DNA of 64,000 nt from Mycolicibacterium hodleri (GCF_006439015.1 NZ_RCZG01000006.1:1-64000), one strand, 5' to 3'; shown: positions 1 to 9,116, counted from the first letter of the stretch. Numbers and translations: made by a program. The notes: a model not told the origin generated them from the letters alone.

Positions 1-217
1 GTTGCTTGCGCCACTCGCTGATCAACGATGAATACAAGCCCTCCCGCCGCAAGTACGCGCCACCTTCTCCGTGCTCGCATGCCTGCTCGTAGGCCGAGAG
101 GTATGCAAGCTTGTCATCCGCGGTGAACGCGCGGCGTCGCCGCGGTCCGTCGGCTCGGGGGTGCGTCGGATCCATCCGTTCATTGTCATTCACGGCCGAA
201 ATCGTGGAACTGATCAT
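1..217 (-). CDS. IS3-family transposase N-terminal part (partial, runs off left edge)
   Basis: Reading the minus strand from an ATG at 217 gives 72 uninterrupted codons to base 1, so only the N-terminus is in view. The segment has the look of actinobacterial IS3-type OrfA or fused transposases: a basic stretch (PRRRRAFTADDK), then LAYLSAYEQACEHGEGGAYLRREG and LYSSLISEWRKQ, the helix-turn-helix part that recognises the element's ends. The catalytic DDE part would lie left of the window. No stop or frameshift is visible, so it may be intact. The family assignment rests on recalled sequence pattern. Confidence 0.75.
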   Translation of the reverse strand, partial: MISSTISAVNDNERMDPTHPRADGPRRRRAFTADDKLAYLSAYEQACEHGEGGAYLRREGLYSSLISEWRKQ

Positions 218-239
218 CGTGTAGTCAATCCGTATCTCG

Positions 240-269
240 CCCTGCGTCAGGCTGATTTGCTCTGAACCA
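240..269. repeat. Putative terminal inverted repeat of the IS3-type element
   Basis: Read on the minus strand, the 30 bases upstream of the transposase start begin TGGTTCAGAG and end GACGCAGGG. A TG-initiated end just before orfA is what IS3-family left ends look like. A related inverted copy, CCTGACACGCAGGG, lies outside it at 284-297. The matching right end is outside the window, so this is inferred. Confidence 0.35.
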
Positions 270-1737
270 GTGGACTCAACTCACCCTGACACGCAGGGAA
301 CGGGCGTTCGGCGGGCTCGCGCGGTCCGTTCTCGAGCCGCCCGGCTTAACCCAATCGGCCCAGACGAGCGCATCGCTTCTAGTGGCAGGGCTGTCGCGAC
401 GGCTATCGACGCAAGGACTCCCTCGGTGGTCGGGCAACGCGATACCCGAGCGCGGACACAAGGCAGGTCAGCCGTTGGGCCCGGGTACTGCCGCGCATTT
501 CTGAGTTCGGAACCGGGGCCGACGTCGACGCGAGGGTGGACTGCGTCTCGGTGACGGTAGTGGCCGGCGCGGTACTCATGGACGTCGTGGTGACAGTCGA
601 GTTCGAGGTCGACCCGGAGCTGCTGGCGCTCCCTTGACAGATCACACCGCAGGCCATGCGCTTATCGGCTTCATCAGTCGCACCCGGCATGTCAGCGCCT
701 TGGTGAAGGACGATTGCCGATTCATCCGGCCTCTTGAGCTGCTCCTCACTGAAGGCGTCGGTCTTGGCGACCTTCGCGTCCAGCAGGTCGCAGACAGGTC
801 CCATTGGGCAGCGTCACGGCATGTCGAAGGTGACCGGTCCGGGCCAACCGCACCACGGTCCCCCGTCCTTGGCAACGGCCAGTCGTCGCGATGGCAGCAA
901 CTTTGCTCAGGCATCACCAGCGGATTCGATTGGCGACCGACAGGAGATCCGTTCATGCGTCAATCAAGGGGGTATTTGACCCGGAGGCGTGAGATTTCGC
1001 GAAGCATGTGAACACAGGCCTGCCCCCACGGAATAGCTGCCCGGGTGGTCAAAATACCTAGACATCGGCGGTCTCGGCCCAATGGCTGTCTAGAAATCAG
1101 CAAGCCCATGCAGTTTCGGCAACTTTTTACCTGCGCCCAGCCGTGTTGGGGGGAGCACTTCTTGGACCGCTTCCCGGCCAGGCAGATGCCGGCCGCGATC
1201 ATTTCCAGCAAATATTAAAGAATATGCTGTATTGGCGCATTTTGGCTCAGCCATATCCCCAATGGGATTGGCGAAAGTATTCGCTGAAATTGCCAAACAG
1301 TGATAGCGCGTAGATCGCCAGTCACCCATGAGCGAATTTTCTGCGTTTTCGTATATCGATTTTGGTAGTGAGCTATCTTCTGGTCATATGCGATTGCAGG
1401 AGCTAGCACAGAGGCTTCGATAGGAGGTGTACATCCTCACCGGATGGGTGCCGGTTTCAGAATCGGAAGCGGCTGGCGTCAGACATTTTGTGGTGAATTG
1501 TCCCGCTAGACAACAACATCCGATGGCAAAATCCCACTCGACCGGCGAACAGATACGAATACCGCCCGCCGCATCTTCGAAGTTCCGCGCTGCGGGCATG
1601 GCCTAAACAGGCCGATTAATTCGAGATTTTGAACATTGGTTTCCTTAGCGCGCAGTGGCAGTGACGGCTATTGCGCCAGTTCTCTATGGCTTGCCACGTT
1701 AGTTCAACCATCGGCCAGATAAGCGAGGCGGAACAGG
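270..1737. other. 1.47 kb with no confident gene; low-GC stretch at about 1200-1640
   Basis: All six frames were read. The open frames are short, overlap one another and show no family motif. About 1200-1640 is visibly AT-richer than the rest of the window (runs such as aaatattaaagaatatg), which suggests foreign or decayed DNA next to the insertion element. The only frame with protein-like composition is the minus-strand frame 403-804, listed separately. The last 100 bases should hold the GH16 gene promoter, but no clear -10/-35 pair was recognised. Confidence 0.5.
403..804 (-). CDS. Hypothetical Ser/Thr-rich protein or gene remnant
   Basis: A 133-codon frame with a globular-looking start (VCDLLDAKVAKTDAFSEEQL) and then a Ser/Thr-rich tract (SASSSGSTSNSTVTTTSMS) that looks like a surface-protein linker. 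A stop (TGA, 814-816) lies only three codons before the ATG, and there is no clear ribosome binding site. The sequence just upstream in another frame looks related, so this may be the 3' part of a frameshifted gene. No family recognised; it could be chance. Confidence 0.25.
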   Translation of the reverse strand: MGPVCDLLDAKVAKTDAFSEEQLKRPDESAIVLHQGADMPGATDEADKRMACGVICQGSASSSGSTSNSTVTTTSMSTAPATTVTETQSTLASTSAPVPNSEMRGSTRAQRLTCLVSALGYRVARPPRESLRR

Positions 1738-3405
1738 ATGACTGTCGGACATTCGCGCAAGGCGCAGACGACCAGTTTGCAGCGATACGAAGGCAAACCC
1801 CAAACGTATTCGCTGAACCATGCGCACTGGCTGAGCGCGGGCTTAGTGGCAGCTGGCTTGGGCGGCGCGATGATCATGGGGATGGGAACGGCGACTGCGG
1901 CCCCCGAAGAGGGGACGAACCCTGGGACCAATGTCACGGAATCTTCCCCGAATGGAACACCGGCCCCCCGTGACACCGCCGGTCGCGGTGCAGCCACGAA
2001 GCGCCCGAGCTCACCACGCCCGCCGCGGATGCTGTTGTCGAAACCTAGTGTCGGCGATGCTGATTCGGCAGCTGGGGGCACTGACGAGTCGACCACCGCG
2101 AAACGGTCGCACCGGACCCCCGTCGTCACCAATCGCAGCAAGGCAGCACAGCAGGCGCAACTCTCCGGCGACTCGCGGCAACACCCCGTGATTGGGCACC
2201 TCAAAGCCACTAAACACGGCGACGTGGAGCAGCCCGCGGCCCAGCGATCCTCTACGGACCCAACAGCCGACCTAGCGCCGACACCAGCGGTTGCCCTTGC
2301 GACACCGGTGGCAGCCACTGTGACGCCGATGGTTTCGACGGCAGTGTCGGACAACCAAGTCGTGACCTTGAGGTCGGCGGTCCGCAACGTCTTGACGCGA
2401 TGGGGAATGCAGCCATCGACCTCGGCGGTTGCACAGCAGACCAAGACACCGAAGGTGGGCTTCTTCGGGGCATGGTTGGCGAAGATGCGCGAAAAGTACC
2501 AAGTGCCACCGCCACCGCCACCTCCACCGCCACCGCCTCCGCCGCCACCTCCTCCACCGCCACCTCCTCCACCGCCACCTCCTCCGCCGCCGCCACCTCC
2601 TCCGCCGCCGCCCCCTTCGGACCCCGCAGCGCCCGTACTGCTGTGGCAATCGGATTTCAATACCCTCACGGAAACCCAGAAGTATTGGGGTACGCAGTCG
2701 GGCCGCTGGGGCGGGTCGGCGGGCGAAAACCAGTACTACACCGATGGCACCGCGAACTACGGCGTCGACGGGCAGGGCAACCTCGTCATACAGATCCGCA
2801 AGGAGACGCCGCCGGACGGCCTCTCTGCACCGTATGACTACACCTCAGCCCGACTGGCGACCTACGGCAAGGCGTCGGTCTTGCCGCCAGTCCGCATCGT
2901 CGCGCGGATGGATCTGCCGTACACCACCGGAACGTTGCCCGCATTCTGGATGGTCGGGCTTAAACCCGGACACGAGTTCGACTGGCCACAACAGGGTGAA
3001 ATCGACATCGTGGAGCTTCCCGGCATGGCCAACGATTCCGCAGCCGGCATGTGGACGGGAAACATTCACGGGCCGGCCGCCACGAACAGTTCGGTGGACG
3101 TCAAGCTTCAGGGTGTCGACTACACCCTTCCGAAGGGTGAGAAATTGTCGGACGGCTTCCACGACTACGGCATCGACTGGTATCCCGACCACATCACCTG
3201 GACCCTCGACGGAGCGCAAGTCGCAACCGTCACCCAGGCCCAGTACGAGGCGCTCGGTGGCGACTGGACGCCGTTCTCGGGGGCGTGGCCGCACTACCTC
3301 ATTCTCAATACGGCGGTGGGGAATCCCTGGACCGGTGACCCGAACGCGTCGTCGGTGTTCCCGCAACAGATGTTGGTCGACTACGTGAAGGTGTGGGCGC
3401 TGTAG
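1738..3405 (+). CDS. Secreted glycoside hydrolase family 16 (beta-1,3-glucanase-like) with poly-proline linker
   Basis: 555 residues. Residues 1-55 form a long export signal (basic start, then HWLSAGLVAAGLGG and a small-residue stretch ending TATAAPEE). Residues 60-255 are a low-complexity Ser/Thr/Pro/Ala region. Residues 257-293 are 37 consecutive prolines. The catalytic domain follows (about 300-555) with the GH16 signature EIDIVE: E421 nucleophile, D423, E426 acid/base, and the family's closing pattern LVDYVKVWAL. The family cleaves beta-1,3 or mixed-linkage glucans outside the cell. A start at 1738 fits, with a weak AGG-type RBS before it. It stands alone and ends at a hairpin. The substrate is not determined. 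Confidence 0.85.
   Translation: MTVGHSRKAQTTSLQRYEGKPQTYSLNHAHWLSAGLVAAGLGGAMIMGMGTATAAPEEGTNPGTNVTESSPNGTPAPRDTAGRGAATKRPSSPRPPRMLLSKPSVGDADSAAGGTDESTTAKRSHRTPVVTNRSKAAQQAQLSGDSRQHPVIGHLKATKHGDVEQPAAQRSSTDPTADLAPTPAVALATPVAATVTPMVSTAVSDNQVVTLRSAVRNVLTRWGMQPSTSAVAQQTKTPKVGFFGAWLAKMREKYQVPPPPPPPPPPPPPPPPPPPPPPPPPPPPPPPPPPPPPSDPAAPVLLWQSDFNTLTETQKYWGTQSGRWGGSAGENQYYTDGTANYGVDGQGNLVIQIRKETPPDGLSAPYDYTSARLATYGKASVLPPVRIVARMDLPYTTGTLPAFWMVGLKPGHEFDWPQQGEIDIVELPGMANDSAAGMWTGNIHGPAATNSSVDVKLQGVDYTLPKGEKLSDGFHDYGIDWYPDHITWTLDGAQVATVTQAQYEALGGDWTPFSGAWPHYLILNTAVGNPWTGDPNASSVFPQQMLVDYVKVWAL
2506..2616 (+). repeat. Uninterrupted 37-proline codon tract (CCN repeat)
   Basis: 111 bases made only of proline codons, in imperfect 3-, 6- and 15-base periods (CCACCGCCAC, CCTCCGCCG). 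It forms the linker between the stalk and catalytic domain of the GH16 enzyme. Repeats of this kind are prone to length change by slippage, and long Pro runs stall ribosomes unless EF-P acts. Confidence 0.95.
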
Positions 3406-3437
3406 ACGCCGCGGCGGCTCCATCCCCCCGCCAGGTA

Positions 3438-3469
3438 TCCCGTGCCGAGCGATTCAGCCCGGCACGGGA
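3438..3469 (+). terminator. Hairpin terminator after the GH16 gene
   Basis: A perfect 10-bp stem TCCCGTGCCG / CGGCACGGGA with a 12-base loop, starting 33 bases after the GH16 stop codon. No U-run follows, as is common for mycobacterial terminators. Confidence 0.6.
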
Positions 3470-3524
3470 CGCCCTCTCACCCGCCGACGATGGCCCTGAG
3501 AATCACTCTTGCGGCAACGAGGAC

Positions 3525-3755
3525 CTGCGACAACAGGCCTTCGCACTGAGGCGGGTCCTGCAGCCGTACCGACGGTTGCAGCTGCGCGTGCCCGACCGGA
3601 TGCGGCGTTCCATGGCCGAACACCGGACCATCGCCGACGCTATCGCCCGTGGCGACGCATCGGCCGCCGACACTGCCGCCCGCGACCACGTACTGGTCCA
3701 GGTGAAGAAGTTCAGCAACCTGGTGCGTACGTGGCGCCAGCTGTCGGCGAGCTGA
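3525..3755 (+). pseudogene. Truncated GntR/FadR-family regulator (FCD-domain C-terminus only)
   Basis: The last ~77 codons of a frame ending at 3755 read like the C-terminal helices of an FCD ligand-binding domain (RRSMAEHRTIADAIARGDAS, then AADTAARDHVLVQVKKF), the part of GntR/FadR repressors that binds effector and metal. There is no winged-helix DNA-binding domain before it: upstream lie only the GH16 terminator and unrelated sequence. It is best read as a 5'-deleted relic, not a working regulator. Confidence 0.6.
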
Positions 3756-3815
3756 CTCAGCTGGCGCCAATCAGGCTGAGGACGCCGGGGTTCGACCCTG
3801 GCAGGATGTGAACCC

Positions 3816-4217
3816 GTGATCCTCGACCTCGCTACCGCCCACCGCATCGTCGAGGCGGCCCATGCCGAGGCGGTCGAACGTTCGATCCTGGTGTCGACTG
3901 CCGTCGTCGATGCGGGCGGCCATCTGGTGGCCTTCGGGCGGATGGACGGCGCCGAGATCGCCGGTCCCGTCCTGGCGATCGACAAGGCCTACACCGCTGT
4001 CGCGAACAGCGTCTCCACCGCTGAACTCGCCGTCCTCGCCGCACCCGGCGGCGAGCTGTTCGGCCTGCACGCCACCGGTGGAGGCCGGTTCGTCATCTTC
4101 GGGGGCGGGGTGCCGATCGTCGTCGATGGCCGCATCGTCGGCGGGGTGGGCGTCAGCGGCGCCAGCGCCGAGGACGACGCCGCGTGCGCGGAGGCAGGGG
4201 TCGCGTCCGCATCCTGA
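3816..4217 (+). CDS. GlcG/HbpS-type (DUF336) heme-degrading-family protein
   Basis: 133 residues with a GTG start preceded by GGCAGGA. The typical GlcG/HbpS fold is visible: TAVVDAGGHLVAFGRMDGA, then IDKAYTAVA, and the C-terminal GGVPIVVDGRIVGGVGVSG. Family members bind heme or cobalamin, or act in glycolate or propanediol loci. It follows the regulator remnant by 60 bases and precedes the DUF1542 gene on the same strand. The family is clear from the motifs, but the ligand here is not. Confidence 0.8.
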   Translation: MILDLATAHRIVEAAHAEAVERSILVSTAVVDAGGHLVAFGRMDGAEIAGPVLAIDKAYTAVANSVSTAELAVLAAPGGELFGLHATGGGRFVIFGGGVPIVVDGRIVGGVGVSGASAEDDAACAEAGVASAS

Positions 4218-4271
4218 GAACGCCCTCATCCGAGCCCGTTGGGCACCGTTGCTGTCGGTACGCTGGACGCC

Positions 4272-5099
4272 ATGAACGGCTTTCTGCTGGTGCTCATCCT
4301 CGTTCTCGTCGCCGTCATCGGCTTCGCCGTCTACTCCTCGTCGAAGGCATCCGGCAAGCGGAGCGCGGCATCGCTCGATGATGCCAAGGCCGACGCCCGC
4401 CGAACCATCGACCGCCTCGGCGGACAGGTCATCAACCTGACCGGAACGGACGACGCCTCCAAGCAGGCCATGGCCGACGCCTCCGAACGCTTCACCGCTG
4501 CGGGTTCGCAGATCGAGCAGGCCACCACCGCTCGTCAGGCGCTGCTCGCAAAGGAGAGCGCGATGGAGGGGCTCTACTACGTGCGCGCCGCGCGGGTCGC
4601 GATGGGAATGGATCCCGGACCGGAACTGGAGACGCTGTCCGGCCAGAATTCGGCGGGCACGGTGACCGAGGACCGTCGGGTTCAGTTCGAGGGCCGCGAC
4701 ATCGAAGCGTCACCGATGCCGTCGCAGCGCACCCCGAACTACTACCCGGGTGGCCGCGTCGCCGGGCGACCCGTGCCCGCCGGCTGGTACTCCGAGCCGT
4801 GGTGGAAGCCGGCCCTGGTGGCGGGCGCGTGGGGCGTCGGTTCGGTGCTGCTGTTCAGCACGATGTTCTCGGGCATGGGCGGCGTGGGTTATGACGCCCA
4901 GGGCTTCGAGAACGGCTACGGCGACGGTTTCCAAGACGGTCTGGATCAGGGTGAGCTCGGCGGCGGAGATGGAATGGGCCAAGACGGTGGCTGGGGCGGC
5001 GACGGTGGTGGCGACGGCGGATGGGGTGGCGATAGCGGCGGCGGCTGGGACTTCGGCGGCGGTGGCGACTTCGGTGGCGGAGACTTCGGCGGGTTCTAA
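4272..5099 (+). CDS. DUF1542-type membrane-anchored protein with Gly/Asp-rich tail
   Basis: 275 residues from the ATG at 4272 (an upstream in-frame ATG at 4239 lacks a good RBS). Residues 2-21 are a membrane helix (NGFLLVLILVLVAVIGFAVY). Residues 25-110 are an alanine-rich helical region. A conserved YYPGGRVAGRPVPAGWYSEPWW stretch and a second hydrophobic segment (~180-200) follow. The last 60 residues are a Gly/Asp repeat ending FGGGDFGGF. This architecture is conserved in mycobacteria with no known function. Its stop overlaps the stop of the convergent antiporter gene. Confidence 0.75.
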   Translation: MNGFLLVLILVLVAVIGFAVYSSSKASGKRSAASLDDAKADARRTIDRLGGQVINLTGTDDASKQAMADASERFTAAGSQIEQATTARQALLAKESAMEGLYYVRAARVAMGMDPGPELETLSGQNSAGTVTEDRRVQFEGRDIEASPMPSQRTPNYYPGGRVAGRPVPAGWYSEPWWKPALVAGAWGVGSVLLFSTMFSGMGGVGYDAQGFENGYGDGFQDGLDQGELGGGDGMGQDGGWGGDGGGDGGWGGDSGGGWDFGGGGDFGGGDFGGF

Positions 5100-6781
5100 A
5101 GCCGGCTCTCCAGCCGAGCCGACACCCCGGCCTCTTGAAGGTCGAGACGCTCCAGCATCGCGCGGGCGGCCTCGTCTTCCATGCGACCCTCGTCGCGCTC
5201 GGTGATCAGCGCTGCCCGTTGCGCTGCCAGCACGTCGAGGTACAACGACCCGAACACTTCGGCGCGCAACGTGTGTGTGGCCGGATCCGGCATCTCGTCG
5301 GCATCCTGCGAGTGCCTCGCGATGGTGTTTCGAATCTCGGCCAACACCCGCGGATCGAGGCCCTGCGGCGGATTGGCTCTGAATTCCGCGAGTACCTCGT
5401 CGGCGGCCTCGTACACCACCCGCTCGGCCTTGAGCGTCTGCTCCCGCTCGTAGGCGGATTCGTCCTCCGACAGCTGCAATCGGCTGATCAGCGGCGGCAG
5501 GGTGGCACCCTGGATCAGCAACGTGCCGACACTCGCCACGAACGCGATGGCCTGGATCGTGGCCCGCTCCGGAAACGGCTCACCCGCCGCCGTGGTGACG
5601 GGTATCGCGGCGGCAGCGGCCAGGGTCACCACCCCGCGCATCCCGGTCCACGACACCACGACGCTCTCCTGCCAGGTCAACGACCGACGGTCGATGAGCG
5701 ATCTCCACTTGGCCGGCGGCTTACCACGTCTGCGGGTACCCAGGGCTCCCCGCCCACCGGCCGCGGGCACCGGAACGCTCAACCGATTCTCGACGTGACG
5801 CGACAGCTTGCCGCGACCGAACATCATCAGCACCGAGATGGGCCGGATCGCCATCACCAGGAACAGCACGATCAGCGACGCGACCGCGACCTCACCAAGG
5901 GATTCGTGCGCCTCGCGCAGGTCCTCCAGCACGAACCGCAGGTGCAGTCCGATGTAGGCAAATACGAACGCCTCCAGCAGTACGTCCACCGAATTCCAGA
6001 CGTAGCGCTCCTGCAGGCGGGTTTGGTACCCCGCCCCGAGAGTTCCGTTGCCGACCACGAATCCGGCCACCACGACGGCCAGCACACCCGACGCGTGAAA
6101 TTCCTCCGCCGCGATGAACGCCGCGAAGGGCACCACCAGACCCTGGATCGTCTCCAGTCCGGGGTTGGCGAGCCGCTTGCGAATCCAGAGCGTCACCAAT
6201 CCCAGGGCGGCGCCGACGATCGGACCCAGTACCGCGCTGTAGCCGAACAGCAGGAAGGGGTTCTCGATGAAGGTGTGACTGCCGGCGACCTGCGCCACCG
6301 CAATGGAGAACAACGTCAGGGCGGCGGCGTCGTTGATCAGGCTCTCCCCCGTGAGGATCGCCATGACCTTCTTCGGCAGACCCAACTTGCGGCCCACTGC
6401 GACCGCCGTCACGGCATCCGGCGGCGCCACGATCGCGCCGAGGATGAGTGCCGTGCCGAACGTGAGGGGCACGACCACCAGCCACGAGGACACCGCCGCC
6501 ACCGCGAACGCCGTCACCACGACCAACCCGACGCCGAGGCCGAGGATCGGTCGAATGTTGCGCAGGAACGTCGGGAACGAGAAATCTAGCGCCGCCGAGT
6601 AGAGCAGCGGCGGCAACACCACCGTCAGCAGGATGTGCGAGTCCAGTTCGGGCGCCTCAAAGCCGGGCAGGAATGACGCAGCGATGCCGATCACGACGAT
6701 GATCAGCGCAGGTTCGAGCCCACGCCGATGCGCGATTGCGGTGACGAGGATCGCCCCAACGACGACGAGGATGAGTTCCAC
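5096..6781 (-). CDS. Na+/H+ antiporter, CPA1/NhaP type
   Basis: 561 residues from a GTG start. About 12 hydrophobic segments occupy residues 1-410, followed by a hydrophilic cytoplasmic tail of about 120 residues. The CPA1 hallmarks are present: VAPPDAV (P120, P121, D122) and GESLINDA (E146-A152), the ion-binding and transport core. It exchanges cytoplasmic Na+ (or K+) for protons across the plasma membrane. It is a single gene, convergent with the DUF1542 gene. Confidence 0.9.
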   Translation of the reverse strand: MELILVVVGAILVTAIAHRRGLEPALIIVVIGIAASFLPGFEAPELDSHILLTVVLPPLLYSAALDFSFPTFLRNIRPILGLGVGLVVVTAFAVAAVSSWLVVVPLTFGTALILGAIVAPPDAVTAVAVGRKLGLPKKVMAILTGESLINDAAALTLFSIAVAQVAGSHTFIENPFLLFGYSAVLGPIVGAALGLVTLWIRKRLANPGLETIQGLVVPFAAFIAAEEFHASGVLAVVVAGFVVGNGTLGAGYQTRLQERYVWNSVDVLLEAFVFAYIGLHLRFVLEDLREAHESLGEVAVASLIVLFLVMAIRPISVLMMFGRGKLSRHVENRLSVPVPAAGGRGALGTRRRGKPPAKWRSLIDRRSLTWQESVVVSWTGMRGVVTLAAAAAIPVTTAAGEPFPERATIQAIAFVASVGTLLIQGATLPPLISRLQLSEDESAYEREQTLKAERVVYEAADEVLAEFRANPPQGLDPRVLAEIRNTIARHSQDADEMPDPATHTLRAEVFGSLYLDVLAAQRAALITERDEGRMEDEAARAMLERLDLQEAGVSARLESRL

Positions 6782-6849
6782 CCGCCGATTGTCCCGTCAA
6801 ATGCCGCGGACTGCTTTCCGCTGGCTGTGGCCCGGCCGCGAGACCGGCA

Positions 6850-7644
6850 CTACACCTGGCAGGTGGGACACCAGAAGAGGTTGCGCGCCTCCATCACCTC
6901 GGTGCGGATCGGTGTGCCGCACACCCGGCACGGCTCGCCCGTCCGCCGGTAGACGTAGCTTCGTGGGCGGCCGCGACGGCTTGCTGGCGGACCTTTGTCG
7001 TCCTCGCGTCGGACGGTGATGATCTTGCCACGGCTGACACCGACCTTCATCAGGGCGACGAGGTCGATCCAAGCGGCGTCGAACTCCGCCTCATCGACGT
7101 GCGTCCCTGGTCGGTGTGGCTCGATGTGGTGTCGGAACAGCAGCTCGCTGCGATAGACGTTGCCCACTCCGGCGATCACCTTCTGATCCATCAGCAGAGC
7201 ACCGATCGGCCTGCGGGACTTGCTGATTCGGGTGAAGGCAACGGCGGGGTCCGCGGCCCGCCGCAACGGGTCGGGTCCCAGCCTGGCGACGATGTCGTCG
7301 ACCTCACCCTGGTGGATCACCTCGCACACCGTGGGACCACGGAGATCGGTGCCGTAGTCGGTTCCGACCATCCGCATCCGGACTTGTCCGACCGGGTCGG
7401 GCATGGGCGTGGGACGCTCGGTGAACTTGCCGTAGAGCCCAAGGTGGACGTGGACGACGGCGCCGCCCTCGTAGTGATGGAACAGGTGTTTGCCCCATGC
7501 ATCGGACGTGCGCAGAATCCGGCCGCTGACCGCCTCGGCGGCATCCGCGAAGCGACCCTGCGGGCTGGTGACGAGGACGGGAGCCTTGCCGAAACGCTTC
7601 TGGTGTAGGCGGGCGAGCCGGTGAAGGGTGTGCCCTTCGGGCAT
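6850..7644 (-). CDS. nei1: Endonuclease VIII / formamidopyrimidine-DNA glycosylase family
   Basis: 264 residues starting MPEGHTLHR, so P2 and E3, the catalytic N-terminal proline and glutamate, are in place. The helix-two-turn-helix (GALLMDQKVIAGVGNVYRSE) and a C-terminal zinc finger with C239, C242, C259 and C262 follow. It removes oxidised pyrimidines and nicks the abasic site in base excision repair. It ends 3 bp after the preceding rpiB stop region, in the order seen in M. tuberculosis (Rv2465c-Rv2464c), which supports the nei1 identity. Confidence 0.92.
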   Translation of the reverse strand: MPEGHTLHRLARLHQKRFGKAPVLVTSPQGRFADAAEAVSGRILRTSDAWGKHLFHHYEGGAVVHVHLGLYGKFTERPTPMPDPVGQVRMRMVGTDYGTDLRGPTVCEVIHQGEVDDIVARLGPDPLRRAADPAVAFTRISKSRRPIGALLMDQKVIAGVGNVYRSELLFRHHIEPHRPGTHVDEAEFDAAWIDLVALMKVGVSRGKIITVRREDDKGPPASRRGRPRSYVYRRTGEPCRVCGTPIRTEVMEARNLFWCPTCQV

Positions 7645-7647
7645 GCC

Positions 7648-8121
7648 CTAGACGCCTGGAACGGGTGGTGCGACGTGGGTGGCCTCGAACTCGGCGAGGA
7701 TGTCGATGCGGCGCTGGTGCCGCGGCGCCTCCGACCACGCGGTCGTCAGGAACGCATCGACGAAGGTGAGGGCATCTGCGACGGTGTGCATCCGGCCGCC
7801 GATGCCGATCAGCTGGGCGTTGTTGTGCTGGCGGGCCAGGGACGCCGTCTCGACGCTCCACGCCAGGGCGCAGCGCGCGCCCGGCACCTTGTTGGCGGCG
7901 ATCTGTTCCCCGTTGCCCGAGCCGCCGATGACGATGCCGAGACTGTCCGGGTCGGCGACGGTCCTCTCCGCCGCGGCGATGCAGAACGCCGGATAGTCGT
8001 CCTCGGCGTCGTAGGTGAGGGCCCCGCAGTCGATCGGCTCGTGGCCGCCCGACTCCAGATGCTCGATGATGGCCTGCTTGAGTTCGAATCCGGCGTGGTC
8101 AGAGCCGAGGTAGACGCGCAT
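7648..8121 (-). CDS. rpiB: Ribose-5-phosphate isomerase B
   Basis: 157 residues. The start at 8121 gives MRVYLGSDHAGF; an upstream ATG adds ten residues not seen in the family. It interconverts ribose-5-P and ribulose-5-P in the pentose phosphate pathway. D8 and H9 bind phosphate and open the ring. E72 in GGSGNGEQ matches the catalytic glutamate of the M. tuberculosis enzyme, whose class uses Glu instead of Cys. H99 is the ring-opening histidine. Co-transcribed with nei1 (3-bp gap). Confidence 0.95.
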   Translation of the reverse strand: MRVYLGSDHAGFELKQAIIEHLESGGHEPIDCGALTYDAEDDYPAFCIAAAERTVADPDSLGIVIGGSGNGEQIAANKVPGARCALAWSVETASLARQHNNAQLIGIGGRMHTVADALTFVDAFLTTAWSEAPRHQRRIDILAEFEATHVAPPVPGV

Positions 8122-8147
8122 GGCGGTCACAATACTGGGGCGCATCG

Positions 8148-9116
8148 TCACGCAATAGCGATGGCGTCCAACCGTTCCTTGATGAAGTCCGACGAGGTGA
8201 CGGGCGGCAGCTCGGCGACCTTCCCGATGGGCGGCGTGAGCGGGGTGACGAGCGCGTCGTGGTTCGCTTCGTAGAAGTAGATGAGCGACACCAAGTCCTC
8301 CTCGGGCGCCTCGGCTTGCGGCGGCAGGACGCGATGCCTGCCCGACGGCCAGCGCCGACCGCTCCAGTATTCGAGCAGGTCGCCGATGTTCACGGTGAGC
8401 GCCTCGGGATCATAGGGTGCGTCCTGCCACCCTTCTGCTTCCGAATACACCTGCAGGCCACCGGCTCCCGGTTCCCGATCCAGGACGGTCACGGTACCGA
8501 AGTCGGTGTGGGGTCCGATCCGGAACTGGCCGGGCTCCGGTTCCCCGACGACGCTGACGGGCGGGTAGTGGTTGATGTTCATCGTCCAGGTGGGGCGGTT
8601 CGCCAGAAGCGCCCAGGGATTGGCCGGCTGACCCAGCGCGTGTGCGAATAGGGCGAGGAGGTCGTCGGAGAGTCGCCGCACCGCGGCGGTGTACTGCGTC
8701 ACCAGCGAATGCATTCCGGGCACCTCGGAGGGCCAGACGTTGGGCGCGAACCAGATTCGGTCGACGTCCGGATCGCCGGTCGCCGTCTCGGCTCCCAGGC
8801 TGTAACTCTCCTTGAGGTCGGGCGGGGTCTCGGTGCCCTCCGCGTAGCCGTTGGCCTCGGCTCCCGGCCCGATCCAGCCGTGCCCGCCCACCGGCACCGA
8901 GTACCGCTGCTTGACGTCGTCGGGTTGGGCGAAGAAGTCGCGGCTGGTCTTGCGCACCGCGGACGCCAGACCGTGGTCGACTCCGTGACCGGTGACGAGG
9001 ATGAATCCGGCCTGCTGCAGACTCTCGTCGACCTCGACGGCGACGGCGTCAGCGGCGGCTCCCCCTTCGTGCCAACGCGAAAGGTCCACCGTCGCAATCA
9101 CGCTCACGTCGCCCAC
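8148..9116 (-). CDS. Fe(II)/2-oxoglutarate-dependent dioxygenase, isopenicillin-N-synthase-like
   Basis: 322 residues with the N-terminal DIOX-N region (LQQAGFILVTGHGVD) and the 2OG-Fe(II) core: H203-T-D205 and H261 form the iron triad, and R262 follows it in place of the usual R-x-S. The substrate is unknown. It follows the cytosine deaminase and permease genes on the same strand with only a 15-base gap, so an oxidised nucleobase or derivative is a reasonable guess. The start may be the GTG three codons inside. This gene and the next two are not part of the M. tuberculosis order. Confidence 0.85.
   Translation of the reverse strand: MGDVSVIATVDLSRWHEGGAAADAVAVEVDESLQQAGFILVTGHGVDHGLASAVRKTSRDFFAQPDDVKQRYSVPVGGHGWIGPGAEANGYAEGTETPPDLKESYSLGAETATGDPDVDRIWFAPNVWPSEVPGMHSLVTQYTAAVRRLSDDLLALFAHALGQPANPWALLANRPTWTMNINHYPPVSVVGEPEPGQFRIGPHTDFGTVTVLDREPGAGGLQVYSEAEGWQDAPYDPEALTVNIGDLLEYWSGRRWPSGRHRVLPPQAEAPEEDLVSLIYFYEANHDALVTPLTPPIGKVAELPPVTSSDFIKERLDAIAIA

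Noticed and set aside
1704..2669. Minus-strand frame with a 40-residue polyglycine run
   Set aside because: It is the antisense of the polyproline tract of the GH16 gene, which has a signal peptide and catalytic motif.
5135..6589. 484-codon plus-strand frame opposite the antiporter gene
   Set aside because: Arg/His/Gln-rich composition, no motif, and fully antisense to a clear CPA1 antiporter.
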